This document shows positions 44,257 to 53,851 of a stretch of 64,000 nt of DNA, in pieces (within the stretch, counting starts at the first letter, position 1; each line of letters starts with the position of its first letter). This DNA comes from DASUHT01 sp038230835 (lineage in GTDB: Bacteria; Actinomycetota; Thermoleophilia; Gaiellales; JAICJC01). Location: assembly GCA_038230835.1 (NCBI GenBank), contig JBBRMM010000013.1, positions 31,420-95,419 on the forward strand, read 5' to 3'. The notes beneath the pieces were generated by a model. The model saw only the letters and a list, made by a program, of their open reading frames with translations. It did not search any database and was not told where the DNA came from. Both the position numbers and the translations under genes were made by a program.

Positions 44257-44272
44257 GATCAGATCTGATCAT
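44255..44272. promoter_or_regulatory. 18 bp perfect palindrome over the LAL start codon
   Basis: ATGATCAGATCTGATCAT reads identically on both strands and includes part of the ATG of the LAL gene (44254-44256). It is the longest uninterrupted palindrome I noticed in the window. Its position suits autorepression or a control site shared with the divergent oxidase gene at 44381. Confidence 0.55.
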
Positions 44273-44380
44273 CGCAGCTGGGCGGCCGTACGCCAACGAA
44301 TTGGGGCAATCCGCGTCATGCGCCGGCTCGTAGGGTGTCGTATGGTGCCTGGCACGACGTCAACCAGCGAAGGAGGACCG

Positions 44381-45769
44381 GTGGGGACCACCACGACACT
44401 GGAGGAGGCGGCTCGTCGCGAGCTGTCCGGTTTCGGGGGCGAGTTGATCGGGCCGGGGGACGCCGGCTACGACGAGGCGCGCTCCGTGTACAACGCGATG
44501 ATCGACCGCCGGCCGGGGCTGATCGCCCGCTGCACGTCGACCGCCGATGTGGCGGCCGCGATCGGATTCGCCCGCGAGCACGGCGTGCTGCTGGCTGTCC
44601 GCGGCGGCGGCCACAACGGCGGCGGGCTTGGCATCTGCGACGACGGCGTCGTGATCGACCTCTCGCCGATGCGCGAGATTCACGTCGATGCCGCGGCACA
44701 CACGGTCCGCGCGGCAGGCGGCTGCACCTGGCGCGAGGTCGATGCGGCCACGCACGAGGTCGGGCAGGCGACGCCGTGCGGCATCATCGGCACGACCGGG
44801 GTGGGCGGGCTCACGCTCGGCGGCGGCATCGGCAACATCAGCCGCAAGCACGGGCTGACGATCGACAGCCTGCTCGAGGCCGAGATGGTGCTGGCCGACG
44901 GGTCGGTGGTGACCGCGAACGAGCACACGCACTCCGACCTGCACTGGGCGATCCGCGGCGGCGGCGGCAACTTCGGCGTTGTCACGTCGTTTCTCTTCCG
45001 CACGCATCCGGTGAGCACCGTCGTGGCGGGGCCGACCTTCTGGTCGCTCGAGGATGCGCCGGCCGTCATGCGCCACTACCGGGAGTTCCTGCCCGCGGCG
45101 CCGCGGGAGCTGAACGGCTGGTTCGCGTTCCTGACGGTGCCGCCGGTGGACATGTTCCCGGCCGAACTGCACGGTCGCAAGGTGTGCGGAGTGGTGTGGA
45201 CGCACACCTTGCCCGACCGGGCGGCGGCCGACATGGCGCCCATGCTCGAGGTCGCAACCCCGCTCCTGCACGGTGCGGGCGAGATGCCGTTCACCGGGAT
45301 CCAGGGCGTGTTCGACCCGCTGTATCAGAAAGGGCTGCAGTGGTACTGGCGGGCCGACTTCGTGCGCGACCTGCCCGATGCCGCGATCGAGCGGCACGTG
45401 GAGTTCGCCCACACGCTGCCGTCCGGGCACTCGACCATGCACATGTACCCGATCGACGGCGCGGTGCACGACGTCGGGGAGACCGACACACCCTTCAGCT
45501 ACCGCGACGTCACGTGGGCGGAGGTGATCGTCGGCGTCGACCCGGATCCCGCGAACGCCGAGCCGATCACGCGCTGGACGAAGGACTACTTCGACGCCAC
45601 CCACCCGTACTCGGCCGGCGGTGCGTACGTGAACTTCATGATGGACGAGGGCCAGGAGCGTGTTCGCGCCACCTACCGCGGGAACTACGACCGGCTGGCG
45701 CGAATCAAGGCCGCGTACGACTCGGACAACCTGTTCCGCGTCAACCAGAACATCCAACCCGCCGGCTGA
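44381..45769 (+). CDS. FAD-linked oxidase (berberine-bridge/6-hydroxy-D-nicotine oxidase-like)
   Basis: 462 residues. GTG 44381 is fixed by AGGAGG just upstream. The FAD-binding domain has AVRGGGHNGGGLGICDDG, in which the His is the usual 8-alpha-histidyl-FAD site. GTTGVGGLTLGGGIGNISR is the pyrophosphate-binding loop. There is no Cys four residues before GVGG, so only single covalent attachment is expected, as in 6-hydroxy-D-nicotine oxidase. The C-terminal BBE motif is TRWTKDYFDATHPYSAGGAYVNFM. It oxidises alcohols, amines or sugars with O2. It is followed by a cupin and lies opposite the LAL regulator. Confidence 0.9.
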   Translation: MGTTTTLEEAARRELSGFGGELIGPGDAGYDEARSVYNAMIDRRPGLIARCTSTADVAAAIGFAREHGVLLAVRGGGHNGGGLGICDDGVVIDLSPMREIHVDAAAHTVRAAGGCTWREVDAATHEVGQATPCGIIGTTGVGGLTLGGGIGNISRKHGLTIDSLLEAEMVLADGSVVTANEHTHSDLHWAIRGGGGNFGVVTSFLFRTHPVSTVVAGPTFWSLEDAPAVMRHYREFLPAAPRELNGWFAFLTVPPVDMFPAELHGRKVCGVVWTHTLPDRAAADMAPMLEVATPLLHGAGEMPFTGIQGVFDPLYQKGLQWYWRADFVRDLPDAAIERHVEFAHTLPSGHSTMHMYPIDGAVHDVGETDTPFSYRDVTWAEVIVGVDPDPANAEPITRWTKDYFDATHPYSAGGAYVNFMMDEGQERVRATYRGNYDRLARIKAAYDSDNLFRVNQNIQPAG

Positions 45770-45796
45770 ACATCCGACGACAGAGGAGGGCGCGCG

Positions 45797-46162
45797 ATGA
45801 CGACTACGACCACGATCAAGAACCTCAACTCACCCGACGAGGTGCGGCCGTTTGCCGGGCACGGATCGATGGCCGTGGTGCAACTGGAGGACGTCACCGT
45901 GGGGCGCGGCACGTTCGAGCCCGGCTGGCGCTGGTCGAACGACGTGAAGCCGATCGCCGGCACCCCCAGCTGCCAGGCCAACCACACCCTGTATGTGATC
46001 TCGGGGCGGATGGGGGTCGCCATGGACGGCGGCGGCGAGTTCGAGATCGGCCCGGGGGACGTCTCGGTGATCCCGGCCGGACACGATGCCTGGGTGATCG
46101 GCGACGAGGCCTGCGTCGCGATCGACTGGACCGGCGTCGCCCGCTACGCCAAGCCCAGCTGA
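45797..46162 (+). CDS. Cupin-domain protein
   Basis: 121 residues with a single cupin barrel. Motif 1 is near FEPGWRWSNDVKPIAG...CQANHTLYVISG and motif 2 is EIGPGDVSVIPAGHDAWV. His in ANHTLY and PAGHD and Glu in EFEIG are candidate metal ligands. ATG 45797 has GAGGAGGG upstream. It lies 27 bp after the flavin oxidase and is probably in the same operon. Function unknown: sensor or small-molecule oxygenase/isomerase. Confidence 0.82.
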   Translation: MTTTTTIKNLNSPDEVRPFAGHGSMAVVQLEDVTVGRGTFEPGWRWSNDVKPIAGTPSCQANHTLYVISGRMGVAMDGGGEFEIGPGDVSVIPAGHDAWVIGDEACVAIDWTGVARYAKPS

Positions 46163-46182
46163 GCCAGAGCGGCCGGCGCGCA

Positions 46183-46965
46183 TCAGCGCGCGGGCCGCTC
46201 CTCGAGCTCCACGAGCAGCGGCGCGTGGTCGGACGGCTTGGCGCCCTTGCGGAAGTCCCGGTCGATGCCGCACGAGCGAAGTTGCGGCTCGAGGTCAGCC
46301 GCCACCAGCGCGAGGTCGATCCGCAGGCCCAGGCCGCGGTGGAAGTGGCCCTGCCGGTAGTCCCACCACGTGAAGCCCACGTCGCCCGGGTGCAGCGCGC
46401 GGTAGGCATCGACCAGGCCGGTATCGAGGATCCGCCGCAGCCGCCCGCGCTCGTCCTCGGTGACGTGCGTCGCGCCCTCGAACAGCGCAGGCTCGTACAC
46501 GTCCAGATCCGCCGGAGCAACGTTCATGTCCCCCATCAGCACCAGCGGCGCGCCATGGTGTGCGGACGCAGCGCCGGCCATGGCGTCCAGGAAGGCGAGC
46601 TTGGCCGCGAAGGCCTCGGTGCCCACGGCACGCCCGTTCGGCACATACACGCTCGCCACCCGCAGTCCCGCGACGTCGGCCTGGATGAACCTCGCCTCGG
46701 CGGGGTCGGCCTCCCCGGGCAGCCCGGCATCCGGCTGTCCCAGCTCATGCCCGGCGCGCGCGGCGATCGCGACCCCCGCCCAGCGGCCCGCGGAGTGGTC
46801 GACCGCTCGGTAGCCGGCCTCGGCCAGCTCACCATGCGGGAAGGCCCCCGGGTCGCACTTGGTCTCCTGCATGCACACCACGTCGGGGCGGTGCTTGTCG
46901 AGGAATTCGAGCACCCGCGGCAGCCGCATGCGGATCGAGTTCACGTTCCATGTCGCAAGCAGCAC
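46183..46965 (-). CDS. xth: Exodeoxyribonuclease III / AP endonuclease
   Basis: 260 residues. Catalytic motifs are LLATWNVNSIRMRL, MQETKCDPGAFP, RVASVYVPNG, LVLMGDMNVAPADLD, FTWWDYRQGHFHRGLGLRID and KPSDHAPLLVEL, with the metal Glu, catalytic Asp and terminal His all present. It removes abasic-site and 3' blocks in base-excision repair. GTG 46963-46965 opens directly into the first strand, and TACCGT lies 6 nt upstream. It is divergent from tdh with 22 bp between start codons. Confidence 0.95.
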   Translation of the reverse strand: MLLATWNVNSIRMRLPRVLEFLDKHRPDVVCMQETKCDPGAFPHGELAEAGYRAVDHSAGRWAGVAIAARAGHELGQPDAGLPGEADPAEARFIQADVAGLRVASVYVPNGRAVGTEAFAAKLAFLDAMAGAASAHHGAPLVLMGDMNVAPADLDVYEPALFEGATHVTEDERGRLRRILDTGLVDAYRALHPGDVGFTWWDYRQGHFHRGLGLRIDLALVAADLEPQLRSCGIDRDFRKGAKPSDHAPLLVELEERPAR

Positions 46966-46987
46966 GCGCGAACGGTAGCGTGCAGGC
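46966..46987. promoter_or_regulatory. Overlapping divergent promoters of xth and tdh
   Basis: Only 22 bp separate the two GTG codons. TACCGT on the reverse strand (46972-46977) is 6 nt before xth, and TAGCGT on the forward strand (46976-46981) is 6 nt before tdh. The two hexamers share bases 46976-46977. Both genes lack a Shine-Dalgarno sequence. Confidence 0.5.
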
Positions 46988-48132
46988 GTGCCCAACACGA
47001 TGCTTGCACTGTGCAAGCCCACCGCCGCGCCAGGTCTGGAGCTGGCGGAGGTGCCGGTGCCTGCGCCGGGACCGGCTGACGTGCTGGTGCGCGTGCTGGC
47101 GGCGTCGATCTGCGGCACCGACCTGCACATCCGGGACTGGGACGAGTGGTCGGCGCACAGGGTGAAGCCGCCGCTGATCCTCGGCCACGAGTTCGCCGGC
47201 GAGGTGGTCGAGGTGGGGCAGGACGTGCGCCACGTTCAGGTCGCCGACTACGTCTCGGCCGAGAGCCACGTCACCTGCGGGATGTGCTTCCAGTGTCGGA
47301 CCGGCCACGCGCACATGTGCGAGCACACCCAGATCCTGGGCGTCGACCGCGACGGGGCCTTCGCCGAGTACGTCGTGGTCCCCGAGTCGGTGGTGTGGCT
47401 GAACGACCGCAGCCGCCTGCCACCTGACATCGCGAGCCTGCAGGAGCCGTTCGGCAACGCCGTCTTCGCGACCGGCGAGCAGGAGCTGACCGGGCACACG
47501 GTCGCCGTCCTCGGCTGCGGGCCGATCGGCCTCTTCTCGATCGCCATCGCGGCAGCATCCGGCGCGGCCGGTGTCTGGGCCTCCGACCGCACGAAGTTTC
47601 GGCTCGACCTGGCGCGCGAGATGGGCGCCGACGCGACCGTCGACGTGGACGCGACCGACGACGTCGCCGAGTGGTTCCGGGCCCGCAACGAGGGCCACGG
47701 TATCGACGTGGTGTTCGAGATGTCGGGCGCCCCGCGCTCCATCACCGACGCCTTCCGGCTCGTCCGTAACGGCGGCCGGGTGATCCTGTTCGGCATCCCG
47801 TCGCGGCCGGTCGAGATCGACGTCGCCGAGGCGATGATCTTCAAGAACCTGAGCGTGCTGGCGCTGAACGGCCGGAGGATCTTCGACACCTGGTACAAGA
47901 CCAGCTGGATGCTGAAGTCGGGCGTGGTCGACCTGCGCCCGCTGATCACCGAACGGCTGGACGGGATGGCCGGGCACGAGGCTGCCTTCGATCGGCTGGC
48001 GGCCGGCGAGGCGTGCAAGATCGTGCTGCACCCCAACGGCCTGGCTGCCGCAGAGGCCGCGGCCGAACCGTCGCGCGACGCGCTGGTGCCCGCGGGCGGC
48101 CGGCGGCGCCGTGAGCCGACCTGGGCGCATCG

Positions 48133-48136
<4 letters not shown>
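46988..48136 (+). CDS. tdh: L-threonine 3-dehydrogenase (zinc MDR family)
   Basis: 382 residues. Catalytic zinc ligands are in SICGTDLHI and LGHEFAGEVV. The structural zinc lobe is CGMCFQCRTGHAHMC. The Rossmann motif is VLGCGPIGLFSIAIA. ILGVDRDGAFAEYVVVPE and GHGIDVVFEMSGAP match threonine dehydrogenases. Reaction: L-threonine + NAD+ to 2-amino-3-ketobutyrate. The next gene, kbl, overlaps its stop and consumes this product, which makes the assignment firm. It has a C-terminal tail of about 30 residues, Ala/Arg-rich, beyond the usual end (family about 341-350). Confidence 0.95.
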
Positions 48137-49326
<1,190 letters not shown>

Positions 49327-50466
49327 CTACCCGGCCCAGGCGGTGGACACCGCGCAGTTGTTGGCGCCCACCTCGAGGCCCGCGGCGGTCTCGGGATCGA
49401 GAGCGTTGCCGAGATTGACCGCGATGATCTGCTCGTAGTTCTGCGGTCGAGGCGGCATCGAGGCGGTCACCGCGGCTGCGAACGCCTCAGGAGTAAGCTC
49501 GAGCTCCGGCACCCGCGAGCGGGCCTCGTCGAGCGTCGGCGCCAGCGGGCCGGCGATCCGGCCGCCCGGGTAATGGCAGGGCAGAAGCAGGGTCGAGCCG
49601 GGCAGCGACAGCACGCGTTCGTCCAGCGTCCGGCGAAGCTGCTTGGCGGCCTCGACTGCGCCGGCAGCTCCGACCTCGAGGTCGGGGCGGGCGACGGAGT
49701 CGGCGAACAGCGAGTCGCCGCCGATCAGCGCCGCGCCGTCCACCATCAGCCCGGTCATGTCACTGGTGTGGCCCGGCAGCGCGACCACACGCACGTCGGC
49801 GGCGCCGAGCGGGATCGAGCCGCCGTCGGCGACGGGTGTGAACGAGCTCGGATCGACGATTCCGCGGGCCAGGGCGGCAGCGGGGGCAAACAGGACTGCG
49901 GCGGACCGGGACGCCAGCTCGCGGGCGCCGGAAAGATGGTCGGCGTGAACGTGCGTGTCGAACACCGCGACGAGCCGCACCCCCAGCCGATCGGCCTCCT
50001 CCAGATACGCCTCGACGCCCGGCGCGGGGTCGACCACGAGCCCTTCACCGCCGGCCGTGATCAGGTAGGACAGGCACCCCCGCGCCTGACGCCGGAACTG
50101 GATCACCCGGGATGGGCCGGGCATCGGTACCTCGTCCCGGGCCAGCACACGTGACCAGCCGATCATCCCGCCTCGCACACTTGCGGCACCGGGGAAGCGT
50201 TCGGCCAGCTCCAGCGCCTGCCGCCGTGAGGTGTTGCCACGGCTGCAGATCACGCGCAGCTCGGCCCCCTTCGCGACACCACCGAGGGCGGCGGCGGGGT
50301 CGGAGTCGAGCCACTCGGCGGGGAGGTTCGTGATCGCCGCCCGACCCGGGTCGACGCGCCACTCGTCGAAGTCGGCGGCACTGCGCACGTCCACCACCAC
50401 CACCGGCCGGCCGTCGGTCAGCTCCTGCTCGAACTGTTCGGCTGCGATCTCGCGGACATCGACCAC
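49327..50466 (-). CDS. Rhodanese-MBL fusion (persulfide dioxygenase-like)
   Basis: 379 residues. The N-terminal rhodanese domain (about 1-110) has the active-site loop VICSRGNTSRRQALEL with the persulfide-forming Cys. The C-terminal metallo-beta-lactamase domain has FDTHVHADHLSGA, a His in ALPGHTSDMTGLM, an Asp in GDSLFAD and a His in LLPCHYPGG, resembling ETHE1-type persulfide dioxygenases. Known fusions couple sulfane-sulfur transfer and oxidation. GTG start. Here the rhodanese precedes the MBL domain, the less common order. Confidence 0.88.
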   Translation of the reverse strand: MVDVREIAAEQFEQELTDGRPVVVVDVRSAADFDEWRVDPGRAAITNLPAEWLDSDPAAALGGVAKGAELRVICSRGNTSRRQALELAERFPGAASVRGGMIGWSRVLARDEVPMPGPSRVIQFRRQARGCLSYLITAGGEGLVVDPAPGVEAYLEEADRLGVRLVAVFDTHVHADHLSGARELASRSAAVLFAPAAALARGIVDPSSFTPVADGGSIPLGAADVRVVALPGHTSDMTGLMVDGAALIGGDSLFADSVARPDLEVGAAGAVEAAKQLRRTLDERVLSLPGSTLLLPCHYPGGRIAGPLAPTLDEARSRVPELELTPEAFAAAVTASMPPRPQNYEQIIAVNLGNALDPETAAGLEVGANNCAVSTAWAG

Positions 50467-50496
50467 GGACGTACGGTATCGAACCTCGGGTGCCGT

Positions 50497-51174
50497 TTAC
50501 CGCGGACGGGCCAGGCCGGCCGGTTTACCCACACCGGCAGGGTGGGAGCTGCCGACGATCCGGCGGCCGGGCCGGCGGCGGCGAGCGAGCATGCCCGTGC
50601 GCGCAAGCGCCCGATGGGCCTGCTCGGCGGCGACCTCGGCGGCGCTCACGACCGGCCGGCCGGAACCGGCCAGACGCGTCAGAGCGACGAGCTGCGCGCA
50701 GGCATCGGCGGACAGCAGTGCGAGCCCGCCGGACGGAGGTAGCCCGCGGCCCAGCTCGACCACCGGCAGACCACCGGACCGGACCTGTTTGAGCGCCCCG
50801 GTCAGCTGCGGTAGCCGCACGGAACCGCTGCCGACCACCGCGGTCACGTTCGATCCTCCGGCCCGCGCGACGACTGTGGCCAGATCGAATGCGATCAGTG
50901 GTACGGCCGGCGCGGATCGCAGACCGCCGGCGTCGAGGGTGCCCTGCAGCGACGCCAGCACGATCAGCTTGCAGCCGCCGGCGGCGAGGTCGGTGGCCAG
51001 GTCGCGAACGCGCGCCTGCACCAGATGGCCCGGCCGCCTCGCCCACGAGCCCCAACCGTCGTCCGCCGTGGCCAGAACGTCCTCGTGAGGCATCCGCCGC
51101 TCGAGCGCGGCCACCACCGCCAGGCCACCCGAACGGGACGCGATGACGCCGATCGGCCCCCCGGGATCGGCCAT
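50497..51174 (-). CDS. Glutamate-racemase-like (Asp/Glu racemase superfamily) pseudoenzyme
   Basis: 225 residues; MurI is about 260-270. The start PIGVIASRSGGLAVVAALER lines up with the MurI start PIGVIDSGVGGLTV, and KLIVLASLQGT with the MurI LVIACNTAT. The catalytic Asp is Ala, the first catalytic Cys (ACNTA) is Ser, and no GCTHYP block with the second Cys/His is present; the equivalent region reads LALLSADACAQL. The protein should therefore not racemise glutamate. It is separated by 1 bp from the upstream GcvT-type gene and is probably co-translated with it. The C-terminus is basic and low-complexity. A binding or regulatory role is possible. Confidence 0.6.
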   Translation of the reverse strand: MADPGGPIGVIASRSGGLAVVAALERRMPHEDVLATADDGWGSWARRPGHLVQARVRDLATDLAAGGCKLIVLASLQGTLDAGGLRSAPAVPLIAFDLATVVARAGGSNVTAVVGSGSVRLPQLTGALKQVRSGGLPVVELGRGLPPSGGLALLSADACAQLVALTRLAGSGRPVVSAAEVAAEQAHRALARTGMLARRRRPGRRIVGSSHPAGVGKPAGLARPR

Positions 51175-51175
51175 C

Positions 51176-53161
51176 CTACGAGCGCGGGCGGGTCTTCTCG
51201 GGGTCGTACACCGGGTAGCTGTCGACCACCGCCGGGACCGTGCGCCCGTCGGGCAGCGTCACCTCCACCTGGGTGCCCAGCTCCGTCAACTCGGCCTCCA
51301 GCGAGGCCATCGCGATCAGCTTGTCCACCGTCGGGGAGCGGCCTGCCGACGGGGAAGTCAGCTTGCCGACACCGCGGCCGCGCTGAAAGACCGGCGAGCC
51401 GTAGTCGGGCGGCTCCTCCCCGGCGATCACGAGCGTGACCATGCGGTGGCTGATGCCGGCGGCCAGCTCCGCCTCGAGCGCGGCCTTGCCGCAGAAGTCG
51501 GGCTTGTCGAGCTTGACCATCCGATCCAGGTTGACGTGGAACGGCGAGGTGACGGCCTGGAAGTAGTCGTAGCCCAGGAAGATCAGCCCGGCCTCGATGC
51601 GCAGCGACTCGACCGCCGCCAGGCCGTACGGCCGGATGCCGAGATGGGCGCCCTGGTCGAGCAGGCCCTGCCACAGTCGCTCGGCACCCGCCACCGGGCA
51701 GAACACCTCGAACCCCAGCTCGCCGCTGTACCCCGTGCGCGAGACGAAGCAACCGTCCACCCCGGCCACGGTCACCGGCTCGGGGAACCACCGGAAGTAC
51801 TTGAGGCCGGCCACGTCGGCGTCGGTCAGCGATGCCAGCAGCTCCCGCGAGCGCGGCCCCTGAACCTGGAGGTGCGGCAGCTCGAACGTGCGCTCCTCGA
51901 TCTCGAGGTCGAACCCGGAGCAGACGCGGCGGAAGTGGTCGGCGTCGCTCTCGAGCGCGGTCACCACCAGCACCTCCTGGTCGCTCTCGCCCCGATACAC
52001 CACCCCGTCGCCGAGCATTTTGCCGTACTGGTCGCAGAAGGCCCCGTAGCGGCACTGGCCCACCGCCAGCGCAGCCATGTCGGATGTGAAGCAGTGGTCG
52101 GCCGCCTGCAATGCGCCCGCACCCTTGAACATCCACTTGCGCAGCGGCGACTCGTCCCAGATGCCGACAGCCTCGCGCACCGCGTGATGCTCGGCTACCG
52201 GGTCGCCGAAGTCCGAGATCCAGTCCCAGCCCTCCCACTCGGCGAAGCTGCCGCCCAGCCGTCGCTGGACGGCGTCGAAGCCCGTGCGCAGCATGCCGTC
52301 GGGGTATGCGCCCGCCGGCGCCGGCTCGGTGACCTGGAGCGCCGCGGCGGCGGCGTGGTCAAAAGGGGGTGGTGCGTCGGACGGGATCGCCACCTCCACC
52401 GGCAGGATGGTGGTGGTCATCGAGCGACGGGTGAGTTCCTGGTGCCCCGGCGGCAGCACGGTCGTGACCCCCAGTAGAGCACGGGCCGCGGCCGGGTTGG
52501 CAAGCGTGCGGTAGTGCTCCACCGGCTGCTTCTCCTCACGGTCGAGGTTGCGGCGCAGGCGCCGGAGGCGAGCCTGCAGGCCGGCATCGACACCCGGCGT
52601 CGAGAAGATCGCCTGCTCCACGTAGCTCTCCACCACCCGGTTTCCGACCAGCGCGACGTCGGCCTCCCGGGCGCGTCCGGAGAGCGGCGAATAGGTGACC
52701 ACGCAGCGTACGGTTTCCAGAAACGTGTTCCAGGTGGAGAGGACGACCTCGCCGCGGCATCGCGCGCCCGTCTCGGGCAGCGCGAGCAGGGTGATTCGGC
52801 GGTCGTTCACGGCCTCGATCAGGGCCTCGGTGGTGGGCTGCAGGATGGTCACGAACTTGTGCAGCGGCCATACGTCGAGCTGGTTGAAGTCGCCTGGCTC
52901 GCAACCCACGCCGAACAGGAAGTTGTCCGCGTAGCGGAAGAAGTTGCCGGTGCCACGGGTCACCCGCAGGTGGTCGTAGAACTGGGTGGTGGTGGCGCAG
53001 ATCAGGTTCGAGCAGCCACACCCGTCCATCGGGTTGGCCATGACGATGCCGAGCCGGTCGTCGGGCCGCCAGCCACCGGGCCAGAGGGCATCGAGCGTCG
53101 ACGACTCGCCACCGCGCTCGACGGAGAAGTCGTCCGAGGACAGCGCATAGGAAGAGTGCAT
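51176..53161 (-). CDS. GcvT-family aminomethyltransferase with unknown N-terminal domain
   Basis: 661 residues in one frame. Residues about 270-661 are a GcvT/T-protein fold: WDWISDFGDPVAEHHAVREA, GIWDESPLRKWMFKGAGAL, QVQGPRSRELLASL, SRTGYSGELGFEVF, GIRPYGLAAVESLRIEAG. It has tetrahydrofolate-pocket-like residues, and the C-terminal barrel ends TLPDGRTVPAVV. Residues 1-247 are unlike any domain I know and have clustered Cys (Cys48, 50, 54 in MDGCGCSNLIC). GcvT proteins move one-carbon units from aminomethyl or methyl donors to tetrahydrofolate. An internal ATG at 52418-52420 could give a separate 414-residue GcvT. TAAGAT is 6 nt before the 53161 start. Confidence 0.8.
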   Translation of the reverse strand: MHSSYALSSDDFSVERGGESSTLDALWPGGWRPDDRLGIVMANPMDGCGCSNLICATTTQFYDHLRVTRGTGNFFRYADNFLFGVGCEPGDFNQLDVWPLHKFVTILQPTTEALIEAVNDRRITLLALPETGARCRGEVVLSTWNTFLETVRCVVTYSPLSGRAREADVALVGNRVVESYVEQAIFSTPGVDAGLQARLRRLRRNLDREEKQPVEHYRTLANPAAARALLGVTTVLPPGHQELTRRSMTTTILPVEVAIPSDAPPPFDHAAAAALQVTEPAPAGAYPDGMLRTGFDAVQRRLGGSFAEWEGWDWISDFGDPVAEHHAVREAVGIWDESPLRKWMFKGAGALQAADHCFTSDMAALAVGQCRYGAFCDQYGKMLGDGVVYRGESDQEVLVVTALESDADHFRRVCSGFDLEIEERTFELPHLQVQGPRSRELLASLTDADVAGLKYFRWFPEPVTVAGVDGCFVSRTGYSGELGFEVFCPVAGAERLWQGLLDQGAHLGIRPYGLAAVESLRIEAGLIFLGYDYFQAVTSPFHVNLDRMVKLDKPDFCGKAALEAELAAGISHRMVTLVIAGEEPPDYGSPVFQRGRGVGKLTSPSAGRSPTVDKLIAMASLEAELTELGTQVEVTLPDGRTVPAVVDSYPVYDPEKTRPRS

Positions 53162-53167
53162 GCGGTG

Positions 53168-53173
53168 ATCTTA
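53168..53173 (-). promoter_or_regulatory. -10 element for the GcvT/MurI-like operon
   Basis: TAAGAT on the reverse strand ends 6 nt before ATG 53159-53161, identical to the arrangement at 41254. A leaderless start is likely and supports use of the long reading frame. Confidence 0.45.
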
Positions 53174-53282
53174 CGCCAGCGGTCGGCCTCGGGGCAGGCG
53201 TGACCGCCACCGCGGGCGGCGGGACGTCAACGCGATCGGGCGTCCCGCCGCCTGCGGCGCACCGGGTACCGCGGCGCGCGGT

Positions 53283-53756
53283 CTACGGCTGCAGCTGGAA
53301 GATGAAGTCGAAGTTTCCGTCCGATCGCAGGTGCAGCACCATCTGGCCGCGGGCGTTCGCATACGCCCCGGTACCTCCGGTGACCGCCAAGACGGTCGTC
53401 GCCAGGGCATCCCGGAAGGGGCCCTCGACCGTGACCTGGCCGTTGTGCAGGAAGGTCGTCCACGTGCACTCCCACCGGCCCTGGGCGGTGCTCGCCCGGA
53501 CGCAGTTGCCCTCGTCGGAGCCGACCCTGGTGTCGTTGTCGGCATCGAAGATCGGATTCGCGAACGGCAGCTGGTCGCCCGGCGAATCGCCTGACTTGCC
53601 GATGTCGATCACCTGGTCGGTGATCGGATGCTCGATCACGTGGATGGTGACCGGCTCGCCGATGCCACCGGGATTCGAGCCGAACGCCAGCGCGGCAGCC
53701 GTCAACCCTGACGCCAGCACCACGGCCAGGCTCGTAAGGATGAGCGTCCTTCGCAT
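53283..53756 (-). CDS. Exported allene-oxide-cyclase-like/dirigent-type barrel protein
   Basis: 157 residues with a signal peptide (RRTLILTSLAVVLASGLTAAALA). The mature part matches the AOC-like barrel pattern: GDQLPFANPIFDADND, two Cys in GNCVRA and WECTWTTF, the strand NGQVTVEGPFRDA, and AVTGGTGAYANARGQMVLH near the end. Members in bacteria are exported and of unknown role; catalysis as an allene oxide cyclase is not implied. The promoter region contains a G-rich tract on its coding strand and the third copy of the palindromic repeat. Confidence 0.8.
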   Translation of the reverse strand: MRRTLILTSLAVVLASGLTAAALAFGSNPGGIGEPVTIHVIEHPITDQVIDIGKSGDSPGDQLPFANPIFDADNDTRVGSDEGNCVRASTAQGRWECTWTTFLHNGQVTVEGPFRDALATTVLAVTGGTGAYANARGQMVLHLRSDGNFDFIFQLQP

Positions 53757-53828
53757 TGCGAGACCCCCTTCTCGTTGTGGAACCCGAGTCTACGACACCT
53801 GCGGTGTCTACGACAGCGATCGCCACAA

Positions 53829-53851
53829 CCCACCCCACCCCCACCCCACCC
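53829..53851 (-). repeat. G-quadruplex-type G-tract array (reverse strand)
   Basis: On the forward strand this reads C3-A-C4-A-C5-A-C4-A-C3. The reverse strand therefore has five runs of three or more G separated by single T residues, an ideal pattern for a parallel G-quadruplex with one-base loops. It lies about 75 bp upstream of the AOC-like gene on its coding strand and directly touches repeat copy 3. Confidence 0.7.
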
